Shown here in pieces: positions 34,611-42,898 of a DNA stretch of 64,000 nucleotides (positions within the stretch are counted from its first letter, which is position 1; every line of letters starts with the position of its first letter). The translations under genes were made by a program, and so were the position numbers. Below the pieces are notes generated by a model. It was given only the letters and a program-made list of their open reading frames with translations. It was not told where the DNA came from and searched no databases. The DNA is from Planctomycetota bacterium (GTDB taxonomy: Bacteria > Planctomycetota > Phycisphaerae > Phycisphaerales > Phycisphaeraceae): assembly GCA_024279865.1 (NCBI GenBank), contig JAJRRC010000117.1:1-64000 (forward strand), given 5' to 3'.

Positions 34611-35666
34611 ATGCAACAGGTCACCGCAATGGTTCTATTACTGAGCGTAGGTTTGGTCGTGGGTTGTGAATCAGACGGGACGACACGAAGCAGACATACT
34701 TCTTCTGTACCCCCGGCATCGCCTCTGTCATCCGTGGGCTCTGCTGGGAAAATAGGCGGCGGCGTGGAAACGCCCGTGTTACATCCAATGCCTGTTCGGC
34801 CAAGAGAGTTTGACCAGAATTTACAGAGCCTGCCTGTGGTGGTTGAATCCTTGCCCGTCGAACCAGTAGCACTGACAAAAGCTTCTATGACCATGCAATC
34901 AACAGAGATGATCGAACTTCGTCCCATCAATGAAACCGGGCAATTGGAAGTGGTCTCTCACGCGCAAGAACAAGTTTACAATTTGGAACCTTTGGTGTTG
35001 GATGCCCCAGCGGTCGCTGAGCCGTTGGAGAATATTGAGCCTCCCAAGGCAACCGCCAGCGTATTGCCTCAAACACCACCGTTGCCTTTGATCACGCCCG
35101 AAGTTGTCGCAGTCGTTGAACCAATTGAACCCGTGGCAGAAACGGCTCAACCCCGCACCCAAGCACTCGCGACGACAGAAACACTCCTGCCACCAGTAGC
35201 CCTTCCTTCCGTACCACCCCCCGGCACCCCCGGCACCCCCGGCACCCCCGTAACCCCCGGCACCCCCGTAACCCCCGGCACCCCCGGCACCCCCGTAACC
35301 CCCGGCACCCCCGTAACCCTCGCAACCCCCGCAACAACCCCCGCAACAACCCCCGCAACAACCCCCGCAACAGCCCCCGCAACAGCCCCCGCAACAGCCC
35401 CCGGAATCGCTCCAGAAACAATCCCCTCGGCAACTCCCGCAAAGACACTTACGGCCCCCATGCCACAAGCCGTTCCCGTGGTGGCAGTCGTTCCCCCGGC
35501 TCCCCCGGCAATTCCGTCGTTTCATATTCTGCAACGTGGTGAAACACTTTGGGCTCTGGCCAGGCATTACTATGGCAATCCCAAGCGATGGATTGATATC
35601 GCTCGACTGAATCGCATTCAACGTCCGGACCGAATTCCCGTCGGAAAAAAATTGCAGTTGCCTTGA
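34611..35666 (+). CDS. LysM-domain lipoprotein with Pro/Thr repeat region
   Basis: A 351-residue lipoprotein. The signal peptide MQQVTAMVLLLSVGLVVGC ends in a lipobox. A low-complexity linker follows. From about residue 203 to 265 the protein is a tandem array of PGT/PVT triplets, then TPAT and APAT quartets, encoded by 9-bp and 12-bp DNA repeats. The C-terminal 48 residues are a LysM domain (FHILQRGETLWALARHYYGNPKRW...IPVGKKLQLP), which binds peptidoglycan or chitin-like glycan. It is likely a cell-envelope anchor. Repeat number probably varies between strains. Confidence 0.85.
   Translation: MQQVTAMVLLLSVGLVVGCESDGTTRSRHTSSVPPASPLSSVGSAGKIGGGVETPVLHPMPVRPREFDQNLQSLPVVVESLPVEPVALTKASMTMQSTEMIELRPINETGQLEVVSHAQEQVYNLEPLVLDAPAVAEPLENIEPPKATASVLPQTPPLPLITPEVVAVVEPIEPVAETAQPRTQALATTETLLPPVALPSVPPPGTPGTPGTPVTPGTPVTPGTPGTPVTPGTPVTLATPATTPATTPATTPATAPATAPATAPGIAPETIPSATPAKTLTAPMPQAVPVVAVVPPAPPAIPSFHILQRGETLWALARHYYGNPKRWIDIARLNRIQRPDRIPVGKKLQLP
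35218..35403. repeat. Coding tandem repeat (9-bp and 12-bp units, C5 tracts)
   Basis: About a dozen 9-bp units CCCCCGGCA or CCCCCGTAA run from 35218 to about 35325. Then units of the type CCCGCAACAACC and CCCGCAACAGCC run to 35403. The opposite strand has many G5 tracts at short spacing. Confidence 0.85.
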
Positions 35667-35732
35667 CCTATCCCCAAAGTATGCGGAAAATAAGATAGGT
35701 AGCTTACTATCTACCCTCAGGGAGCAATTTTC

Positions 35733-36707
35733 ATGAAGGTTCGCTTGTGCTTGATTCTGATGTTCGTGGTGACAGCCAATGGGCTGCTTTGTGGCCAATC
35801 TGTTTCCCAACGCATCGAACAACTCAAACATCGTCGGGCTACCAAGGCAACGACTGTTTCGCCAAACAGCCCAGCCGCCAAGTTTCATCGTCCTTTCAAA
35901 CAAGAAGTTCGCTTGGAAAATGTGGCTGCCAAGGCCGCTTTTATTTGGTGGTCCAAGGCTGCCGACATCTCCCTCTTAATCAACTGGAATCTGCTAGAAC
36001 AAGAAGGGATTGATCCACAGTCAAAAATCACGTTGACCCTAAAGGCAGGCGTGCCTGCTCGTGTGGTATTGCTTCAGCTTTTGGAGCAAACGTCCGCTGA
36101 TGTGCCGTTGTTTTATGAAATCACGCCCTGGTTTGTGGAGGTGATGACCCAACGTCAGTTGAATCGAAAAACAGTGGTGGTGATCTACGATGTCAATGAT
36201 TTGTTGATGAAAATTCCTAATTTTCGAAATAGGCCACGAATGAATTTGTCGACGGTTCTGTCGTCTTCAAGTAGCGGTTCCTCAGGCAGCTCTTCGAGAA
36301 GTAGTTCTGGGAATAGCTCCGGGGGTTCCGGGGGTGGATCCGGGGGCAGGGGTGGAATTTTTGATACTCAGAATGACGACAATGATTCAGATACACAAAC
36401 GCAGACTCGGGCAGACCGTGGTGAAGAATTGGCTCAGTTGATTCGAGACACGGTTGAGCCAGACCTCTGGGTCGCCAATGGCGGATTGCATTCAACGATT
36501 CGCTACTACAACGGTCGGCTCATTGTGCGGGCTCCACGGCATGTCCAAGACCAAATCGGCTTGGGGCAACCATCAACCCGTCGGGTCAAGCATGCGGTCA
36601 AACGTCCCGCCAAATCAAGTATCACCCCAGTCTCTAAGCACTCAGACGTCTCTGCGGTGCAAGCAGAGACCACCCGAAAAAAAGTTTCACGCCAAGTAGA
36701 GCCGTAA
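35733..36707 (+). CDS. Secreted STN/secretin-N-like protein
   Basis: A 324-residue exported protein with signal peptide MKVRLCLILMFVVTANGLLCG. The segment EVRLENVAAKAAFIWWSKAADISLLINWNLLEQEGIDP...ITLTLKAGVPARVVLLQLLEQ (about 54-120) resembles the short N-terminal domains of secretins and TonB receptors. A YDVNDLL box follows, then a Ser/Gly-rich linker (about 175-208), and LIRDTVEPDLW...IRYYNGRLIVRAPRHVQDQI near residue 235-280, similar to repeated planctomycete proteins. No secretin pore domain is present. It follows the LysM gene by 66 bp and is probably in one operon. Confidence 0.7.
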   Translation: MKVRLCLILMFVVTANGLLCGQSVSQRIEQLKHRRATKATTVSPNSPAAKFHRPFKQEVRLENVAAKAAFIWWSKAADISLLINWNLLEQEGIDPQSKITLTLKAGVPARVVLLQLLEQTSADVPLFYEITPWFVEVMTQRQLNRKTVVVIYDVNDLLMKIPNFRNRPRMNLSTVLSSSSSGSSGSSSRSSSGNSSGGSGGGSGGRGGIFDTQNDDNDSDTQTQTRADRGEELAQLIRDTVEPDLWVANGGLHSTIRYYNGRLIVRAPRHVQDQIGLGQPSTRRVKHAVKRPAKSSITPVSKHSDVSAVQAETTRKKVSRQVEP

Positions 36708-36837
36708 AGATTTTTTTTGTCACGTTCGGGATTTAAAAGTGGCTCCAAACAGGCCTCAAGAAATACATTTTGACCGGAGATCTTTGAACTTGTCAGCTTG
36801 GGGTGGCAAGTGGTTGTGCATTGGGTAAAACATCAAT

Positions 36838-36865
36838 TTGACTTTGAGAAAGACGTATTTATACT
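36838..36865 (+). promoter_or_regulatory. tRNA-Ala promoter
   Basis: A -35 TTGACT (36838-36843), a 16-base spacer and a -10 TATACT (36860-36865), 15 bases before the tRNA 5' end. It probably also feeds the phage integrase gene downstream. Confidence 0.8.
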
Positions 36866-36880
36866 GCGGGTCTCAATACA

Positions 36881-36956
<76 letters not shown>

Positions 36957-37082
36957 AAGACCTTTTGGGGAAAAGGTTTAGAGGAAAAAGAATTTTCAGA
37001 AAAAAATCTGAAAAATTCCTTGCAAACCGAAAAGTTTACACTCAAAAATTCCGATGATCACACCATAAAGGGGAATGTCTTT

Positions 37083-37952
37083 ATGCTGAAGGTCTACCGG
37101 GAAACGCTTGAAATTAGAAACTATCAAGCTTCAACGATTCAAAAAAACGTTAATTTTGCAGCCCAATTTCTCAGATGGTTCGAATTTGCCGTTGAAGATA
37201 TTTCATCAGCAAATATTGAAGATTACTTGATCTACCTACGCCAAGGTGGGCGGTCGGTAAAGACCATCAAAAATCACCGATCTGCCATTAAAGTATTTTG
37301 CGATTTTCTAGCCATCCGTGGCGTGATATCTAAAAATCCGGTGACTGCGGCAAAAAACATTGAGTTGCCCGAGGAACTTCCCGTATTTTTAAGTGAAAAA
37401 GACACCACCAAGCTATACGTCATCGCTGAAAAAACAGGCATGAAATGCGAAATTGTCCTTGCCCTAAACACGGGTTTGCGAATGAGTGAAATGCGACAAT
37501 TGAAATGGGATGATCTTGATTTAAAGAATCGCCAATTACTCGTTCGCAAATCCAAGGGGAAACGGCCGCGAACCATCCCATTGAACAAAAAAAGCATCGA
37601 TGCTCTCAAAGAACAACGTAGAAAATACAAACACTTGATATACGTCTTCCCAGGCGGCAACGGCGGGGCACGTCATGAAGGAGATTGGACGATCCCCAAA
37701 ATGCGAGGGATTAACTGGTGGTCTAAAATTTCTGTTCGTCGCATGCAAAAAATATCAGTCTTGCGTAAACTTCCCAAAGGACGCACCGGCCGAGGTTGGC
37801 ACGCATTGCGTCACACCTTTGCCACGCGAGCCGCCCAAGCAGGGATCGACATTTTTAAGCTCAAAGACTGGATGGGCCACCGCAAAGTTGAAACCACTTT
37901 GCGATATATTCATATGGCTAGAAATTACGATGAAGATATCGAGTTAATCTAA
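37083..37952 (+). CDS. Tyrosine recombinase (phage integrase)
   Basis: A 289-residue XerC/D-like site-specific recombinase that integrates and excises the prophage. It has an N-terminal SAM-like core-binding domain (about 1-90) and a catalytic domain with Arg133 (TGLRMSE), His240 and Arg243 (HALRHTFATR), His266 (GHRKVET) and the nucleophile Tyr275 (LRYIH). ATG 37083 has AAAGGGGA upstream; the frame also runs open back through the tRNA, which is chance. It starts about 130 bp from the tRNA and likely relies on tRNA promoter read-through when integrated. It is AT-rich compared with host genes. The C-terminus overlaps the convergent neighbour by 9 bp. Confidence 0.95.
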   Translation: MLKVYRETLEIRNYQASTIQKNVNFAAQFLRWFEFAVEDISSANIEDYLIYLRQGGRSVKTIKNHRSAIKVFCDFLAIRGVISKNPVTAAKNIELPEELPVFLSEKDTTKLYVIAEKTGMKCEIVLALNTGLRMSEMRQLKWDDLDLKNRQLLVRKSKGKRPRTIPLNKKSIDALKEQRRKYKHLIYVFPGGNGGARHEGDWTIPKMRGINWWSKISVRRMQKISVLRKLPKGRTGRGWHALRHTFATRAAQAGIDIFKLKDWMGHRKVETTLRYIHMARNYDEDIELI

Positions 37953-38576
37953 AACTCGTTTAATTGGAATCTTACAACGTGCCGCAGCCTTGATTCCGGC
38001 ATCTTCCAAATCCACGACAAAATAAGCAGCATCACCAACCAAGGGTTCTGTAATATAAAACTTGATTCGAAGAATCGAACTTTTCTTATGCCCAAGTGTT
38101 ATAGGAAAGCTCGCTTGACCGTTTGCAAGAAACAGTCGGTTTTTATCTTGAAGCAAGTATCGAAATCCACGAGTTGACCGAGATTCGCCATCATAATTAG
38201 AAATTTTCAATTCAATCGTGACCTTCTGCTTCGATTGATAAGGCACCTGTTTTACATCCACCGAACGCACTTCAAAACGCAAGCGGCTTATCATCTGTTC
38301 TTTGGGCCGAGGCGTTGAAAGCGTGTAATTCAAATGATCCTTTTGCTTGTTCTTTTTCCCGATTCCCAACACATCAGGCAAAAGGATCGGTTCCCGGCCG
38401 GATCGCAAACGATCAGCCTTTTGAAGCTGAATCAATGCTTGCACTTGTTTTTTCAGCATATTAACCGTTGCCCGGAGTTGCCGCACTTCGGATTGCAAAG
38501 CTGCTAATTCCGAATTCACGCTTGGAGCCGGAGCTGTTAAAGCAAAAATAACGGCAAAAACCTGAACAAATTGCAT
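37944..38576 (-). CDS. Secreted coiled-coil protein, unknown (prophage)
   Basis: A 210-residue protein with a signal peptide (MQFVQVFAVIFALTAPAPSVNS), then a coiled coil (ELAALQSEVRQLRATVNMLKKQVQALIQLQKADRL). The beta-rich C-terminal domain includes KQVPYQSKQKVTIELKISNYDGESRS and the end IKAAARCKIPIKRVLD. AGGGG precedes the ATG. It is the last gene of the phage structural strand. It could be cargo acting on the host envelope. No family recognised. Confidence 0.7.
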   Translation of the reverse strand: MQFVQVFAVIFALTAPAPSVNSELAALQSEVRQLRATVNMLKKQVQALIQLQKADRLRSGREPILLPDVLGIGKKNKQKDHLNYTLSTPRPKEQMISRLRFEVRSVDVKQVPYQSKQKVTIELKISNYDGESRSTRGFRYLLQDKNRLFLANGQASFPITLGHKKSSILRIKFYITEPLVGDAAYFVVDLEDAGIKAAARCKIPIKRVLD

Positions 38577-38686
38577 AATAAACCCCTAGAAAAATGAAAC
38601 AAACAAATAAATCTTGAAGATGGATCAAAGTAACCCTGAGTTTAACCCACCCCATCCCATCCCATAAAATTATAACAAATCTAATA

Positions 38687-38896
38687 CTATTTCGCCTCCA
38701 ACGCTTTTTCAATCACATCCTGAAAATATCCCTGACAAGTACACGATTTATCAGTGGAAGAATGCATGTCTGTCGAAGATGAAAACAAAAAGCTACCATC
38801 ACCTTCAATTGCAATCACTATAATATGGGCAAGCTCACACTCTAGAAGAAGATCACTTAATCCATCTGAAAGAAAATCCTTTTTTTCCCTAATCAT
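38687..38896 (-). CDS. Small acidic protein, unknown (prophage)
   Basis: A 69-residue protein (MIREKKDFLSDGLSDLLLECELAHIIVIAIEGDGSFLFSSSTD...) with a good AGAAGGA ribosome site. It has three Cys (one CTC pair) and no membrane segment. It lies between the secretin and the coiled-coil gene. Function unknown. Confidence 0.6.
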   Translation of the reverse strand: MIREKKDFLSDGLSDLLLECELAHIIVIAIEGDGSFLFSSSTDMHSSTDKSCTCQGYFQDVIEKALEAK

Positions 38897-38946
38897 TTTT
38901 CTATCCTTCTAAATATTAAAAAGTTCTAACACCGCATCAACGGCAT

Positions 38947-40647
38947 TTATTCGTCATCTTCGGCAGCCTCATCCCATTCCGCATTGTCCGCATCAGCATC
39001 GTCTAATTCAGCTGCATCGATATCAGCCTCATCTAATTCCGCTTCATCCAATTCAGCATCATCAATGCCAGAGATAAAATTTCCCTTTTGCTCTAAGAAT
39101 TCATTCAAAGTCTGATCTTCAATTACTTGACCACCGCCAGATTGAGCTGCTATCAAACCCGCACTGTAAGCATCACGACAATTTTGATCCTTTTCACGCA
39201 TTGCAGCTTCTGCCGCACGTTCACGACCAGCCGTGAGTCCTTTCTTGAAATTACTTTTAAGCCTTAATTCCCGTAGTTTTTGGAATGCTACACTATTCAT
39301 CGCTGAAATCTCCTTCACTCGTAAAAAAACAAACATTCGTCCGCGACTGTCACGGACGGCATTTCTAGTTGGAATCCCTGTTCCCGGAAACAATGACCCT
39401 GCATCAGAGCCAGACATGCGAGAGAGGCCACCGAGAACGACCACACCGCCCATGCCGACATAACACGATGACGTAAATTGACGGGTACTGATCGTTGGTA
39501 CGCCCTCGATAAATTCCTTGACGCTGGACAATTCAGGTTTTACGTCCAGGCGAATCAGGCCCGAAGGCAAGCCATAACAAACCGCACTTAAAATCATGCC
39601 CGTCTGAAAGGTCTGGACCCCAGTATCTTCGACAAAGCCATTATCAGAAGTGGCGCGTTGACGGATTGAAATATTATCGCCGACTTGCAAAGAAGCTTCC
39701 TTGCCTTCAACAACCAGTAGCCTCGTGGACCACCAGCTTGCCCCCTGTGTCTTTTCGCCCGATCCCCGAAGCACACCAGACAGCAACATCTCCAAGCCCT
39801 TAGACGTGGAAAGAGGGTTGATACCGGAAAGGCCCACAGACGCTAGACCATCCAAGGTGAATTCAATCCCCAATTCTCGGCTTTGCTCGTTTGTCAGTTC
39901 AGCAAACACCACGTCAAGCATGTATTGCCGCCGTGAGCCACTGATTGAGTTATGAAAGGCCTCGACCCGGCTTAACTGGTCCACACTGCCCCGAACGATC
40001 AGCATATCATCCACCGCCTCAACATCCACAGAACCCCCAGCAACCATATACGCAGAACGCCATACCGAAGCTTCACCCACGGACAAGAAAAAAACCTGAA
40101 CCGCTAAATCACTGTCTGACGGCTCGCCGATGAAAACGTGGCCGTCACGTTGCAAAACTCGATAAGCCTTGCCGCCCACCGTGGCCAGATGCTTCAAAAT
40201 GCGTTCGATGGGTTCATCAACGAAACGAGCCTGTATGACAGAGCTTTTTAAGCGACTATCCAAAATCACGTTCAACCCATGAAATGAAAGTAGCTTTACA
40301 ACGTCCGAAGCAAGCCCGTCAAAAGTTACGGTCAATCGTTTGTCACGAATGGGATCACGATCAAAAACAACAGGCTTAACCATTGTTTCGAGATCGCTCG
40401 AAACCCGATCCGTGTAGACCGGTGATTCAGTTGGCTGGCCTACGGATGCCATCGGTTCATCCAGACGAGGAGCGAGAAGAACCCGGTTTTTGCTCGCCAG
40501 TCCGCACCCCGCCAACTGGAACACGGAAGCGAGCACCAGAAACAGAATGCACCCAAAGCGTGACCCCTGATGCAACCTGAACTTCAAGTAACTCAAACTG
40601 TCCCACAACGCCACCAATCGATACGATCTGTCCGCTTGCCATTGCAT
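38947..40647 (-). CDS. Secretin (pIV-like outer-membrane phage export channel)
   Basis: A protein of about 566 residues. A lipoprotein-type signal (RFGCILFLVLASVFQLAGC) is followed by an N-domain (RLTVTFDGLASDVVKLLSFHGLNVILD) and a KH-like ring domain (VEAVDDMLIVRGSVDQLSRVEAF). The secretin pore block spans VFAELTNEQSRELGIEF to VPTISTRQFTSS...GGVVVLGGL...GIPTRNAVRDSRGRMFVFLRV. The last 45 residues are a very acidic repeat of AELDE type. The 5' end overlaps the Zot gene by about 190 bp. A start at TTG 40587 would give a more normal signal peptide. Expected role: gated pore for virion exit. Confidence 0.87.
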   Translation of the reverse strand: MQWQADRSYRLVALWDSLSYLKFRLHQGSRFGCILFLVLASVFQLAGCGLASKNRVLLAPRLDEPMASVGQPTESPVYTDRVSSDLETMVKPVVFDRDPIRDKRLTVTFDGLASDVVKLLSFHGLNVILDSRLKSSVIQARFVDEPIERILKHLATVGGKAYRVLQRDGHVFIGEPSDSDLAVQVFFLSVGEASVWRSAYMVAGGSVDVEAVDDMLIVRGSVDQLSRVEAFHNSISGSRRQYMLDVVFAELTNEQSRELGIEFTLDGLASVGLSGINPLSTSKGLEMLLSGVLRGSGEKTQGASWWSTRLLVVEGKEASLQVGDNISIRQRATSDNGFVEDTGVQTFQTGMILSAVCYGLPSGLIRLDVKPELSSVKEFIEGVPTISTRQFTSSCYVGMGGVVVLGGLSRMSGSDAGSLFPGTGIPTRNAVRDSRGRMFVFLRVKEISAMNSVAFQKLRELRLKSNFKKGLTAGRERAAEAAMREKDQNCRDAYSAGLIAAQSGGGQVIEDQTLNEFLEQKGNFISGIDDAELDEAELDEADIDAAELDDADADNAEWDEAAEDDE

Positions 40648-41767
40648 AATCATCCCCAACCGCAGTCACGACAGGAAGCCCCGAATCAATTACGGATTGA
40701 CTAGAAACTTCTGTCTGTTTGTTAATAAATTTACTTTGTATGAGTCTTTGCAAATCGCCTTCAACACGATCAAAGCGTGACACCAAAGCTTCAAACTTCG
40801 TATCACGCTTGCCGTTTTCACCGTGAAAATAAAGCAAAATAGCAGCCAGTACCGCCAACACAGCCACCGCCTTGAAAAACTTGACCATTGGTTTTGTTTT
40901 AATCACTTCTTCATTCTCCTCATTATTTGAAATAGGTTTTTCATAATCACTTCCCTCAATCTGTTTACGGACTTCTTCGAGACCTGAACGCAAGCGACGA
41001 TAGCCGCCCATATGTGTAAAACTGTCATACATTCGCCAAATAACACCACCGTCAAACCATGGAATTTTGATATCGGTATTGATCGGTTTGAGGTGGCCGG
41101 GATTCTTTGAATCAGCAAACTCAACGGGCCATTCTTCATACGCAAATGCAGGGATGGGCAGCCGCAGGCCAAACATGAACGGCAAATTGCGCTTGTCTGT
41201 GCAATGAATAATACGATCCGCATTACGCCGCCAAGTGAGCGATACTTGCATTTTGTCTTGGGTTAAAATTAAGATTCGATGCAAATGGTGTCGGTGCATC
41301 GTAGCATAGGTTAGATACGAAGGGTTCTCCGTTCGTTGAACACGCTGATCTGACCACCGATGAAATTCATCAAGAATCAACACAGACCCCGACGGTATCC
41401 AATCCGCACCCTGTCCCATGATCTTATGCGTTCCCTCAGCTTGTTGGAACATGCGATTGATCACACCAAACCCATGTCCTTCTGCCCGCATTGAATCGGA
41501 AAAATCAGACAAAAGCTGATTCCTCTCAATGAACCGATTGAAGTGATCTTCGGTTAGATATTGAATATACCGAGCCACCACGTCCGAACCTGATTTAAGT
41601 TTCAAATATCGACGAAGCACCCGAAGCCGAATCGGCAAGTTTGTGTATACAGGCCTACGTTGACGCAAGATGACTTTGATCAAAAAGTCCACCGCTCCGT
41701 AGCTCTTTCCAGAACCGGGTAGGCCGTCCCATATTTCAATACCATGATCAATATTAACGTGACGCAC
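40457..41767 (-). CDS. Zot / pI-like assembly ATPase
   Basis: A 436-residue inner-membrane ATPase that drives filamentous virion assembly. The Walker A motif GLPGSGKS is at residues 15-22 and Walker B is VLILDEFHRW near 128. A single membrane span (VKFFKAVAVLAVLAAILLYF, about 290-310) is followed by a periplasmic tail with a short coiled part. This is the classic Zot layout. GTG 41767 is chosen because AGGGGG lies before it; the frame extends six codons further to a TTG. The 3' end overlaps the secretin gene. Confidence 0.92.
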   Translation of the reverse strand: MRHVNIDHGIEIWDGLPGSGKSYGAVDFLIKVILRQRRPVYTNLPIRLRVLRRYLKLKSGSDVVARYIQYLTEDHFNRFIERNQLLSDFSDSMRAEGHGFGVINRMFQQAEGTHKIMGQGADWIPSGSVLILDEFHRWSDQRVQRTENPSYLTYATMHRHHLHRILILTQDKMQVSLTWRRNADRIIHCTDKRNLPFMFGLRLPIPAFAYEEWPVEFADSKNPGHLKPINTDIKIPWFDGGVIWRMYDSFTHMGGYRRLRSGLEEVRKQIEGSDYEKPISNNEENEEVIKTKPMVKFFKAVAVLAVLAAILLYFHGENGKRDTKFEALVSRFDRVEGDLQRLIQSKFINKQTEVSSQSVIDSGLPVVTAVGDDYAMASGQIVSIGGVVGQFELLEVQVASGVTLWVHSVSGARFRVPVGGVRTGEQKPGSSRSSSG

Positions 41768-41781
41768 CAAATCCCCCTGCC

Positions 41782-42063
41782 TCAACCTTCAACAGTTGGA
41801 ATCCACCCGATTAAATGACGAGCAACCCGGATACCAATCTTGACCGTAAACCCCGCCAATAAAATATTGAAACATGTAAGCATCGGAAACAAATTGTCCA
41901 AAAACAAGATGGAATCACGAGCAAAGCCCAAAGGAGCCAAAATATCCCATGCCAAAATATCAAAACCCAAAAGCTCTTGAGCCTTCAATATCGCCCAATC
42001 CATAATGGATTGGATGGCTTCCATAATGTAATCCCTCCAAACAGAGCCAAGAATAGGGATCAT
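41782..42063 (-). CDS. pVI-like minor coat protein
   Basis: A 93-residue membrane protein with hydrophobic segments in IMDWAILKAQELLGFDILAW and LDNLFPMLTCFNILLAGFTVKIGIRVARHLIGW. Size, membrane content and position just before the Zot gene match gene VI of filamentous phages, which caps the virion end with pIII. ATG 42063 has AGGA nine bases upstream; an ATG 21 bases earlier overlaps the previous gene. Assignment is by synteny. Confidence 0.65.
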   Translation of the reverse strand: MIPILGSVWRDYIMEAIQSIMDWAILKAQELLGFDILAWDILAPLGFARDSILFLDNLFPMLTCFNILLAGFTVKIGIRVARHLIGWIPTVEG

Positions 42064-42064
42064 G

Positions 42065-42898
42065 TTAAGTTTTCCTGAATTCATGCCATGCCATTAGAAA
42101 AGCCTGTAACGTAGCGAAGCCGATCATCACGCTATCAATGATTGGTTTCGCTCCGCTACCGCGATACCAAGAACCGTCATAGCTAGAACTAATATCCCAA
42201 ACAGACCCCTTGCTAGTTACATTTTTTAAATCCAAAATGTAGGTGGTATCCAAAGGCTTCAAAGATACTTTCCAATCACTCCAATACTTGGTTGTTTGGC
42301 CTTGAGACATCGGAGCTTCAACAATAGTCGATGGATCAGGCGTTCCCGGATCGACAGTCAAACTACCAAGTGCAGCACTACCACCGCCAGACCCCGCACC
42401 GCCACCACCTTGAAAAATAACACCGTTACCGCCGTTGCCGAAAGATATTGAAAAGTCAAAATCACGAAGCGGACCTGTTGAAGAATATGTATCTGGAGGT
42501 ATTGCCATTGCGTCCCAAGGAACTCCCCCATAAACGAAGCTGGACTGGGACCCACCCACAACTCGACCGATATAACAAACTCCAGTAAACGGACCAAATG
42601 CCTCAACTTTTGCATAATATTCATCAATCAACGTAAAAGTGAATGTTTGCAAAGCATATACTGGAGGATCAAAATAAAGCTCATTAGAAAGATAGAAAGA
42701 GACAAAACCACCCGGCAATATACGACGAGTAAGGCCGCCTGAGCCGATGATTCCTGGGTATGAAAAATCGTAAACCTTGTAATGCCTTCCCTGGAGGCCA
42801 GCCGGATCATACCACCCGATTTTTACATAATCATACGCATACAACGAATCAGTCATCACAAAAAAAGACAACACCAACAATGGAAAAACTTTTTTCAT
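42065..42898 (-). CDS. Secreted, C-terminally anchored protein: pIII-like adsorption candidate
   Basis: A 277-residue protein with signal peptide MKKVFPLLVLSFFVMTDSLYA. An extracellular domain of about 145 residues is followed by a glycine-rich linker (GGNGVIFQGGGGAGSGGGSAALG, about 160-182), another small domain, and a C-terminal hydrophobic anchor (IDSVMIGFATLQAFLMAW) with a basic end. This design (N domain, Gly linker, C domain, anchor) and its place before the pVI-like gene fit the host-binding tip protein pIII. Sequence similarity is not evident. Its ATG overlaps the previous stop (ATGA). Confidence 0.65.
   Translation of the reverse strand: MKKVFPLLVLSFFVMTDSLYAYDYVKIGWYDPAGLQGRHYKVYDFSYPGIIGSGGLTRRILPGGFVSFYLSNELYFDPPVYALQTFTFTLIDEYYAKVEAFGPFTGVCYIGRVVGGSQSSFVYGGVPWDAMAIPPDTYSSTGPLRDFDFSISFGNGGNGVIFQGGGGAGSGGGSAALGSLTVDPGTPDPSTIVEAPMSQGQTTKYWSDWKVSLKPLDTTYILDLKNVTSKGSVWDISSSYDGSWYRGSGAKPIIDSVMIGFATLQAFLMAWHEFRKT

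Noticed and set aside
35092-35461. Glycine-rich collagen-like or Leu/Arg-rich open frames on the minus strand opposite the LysM gene
   Set aside because: They are the antisense reading of the Pro/Thr tandem repeat. They have no start signals, and the plus-strand frame has a signal peptide and a LysM domain.
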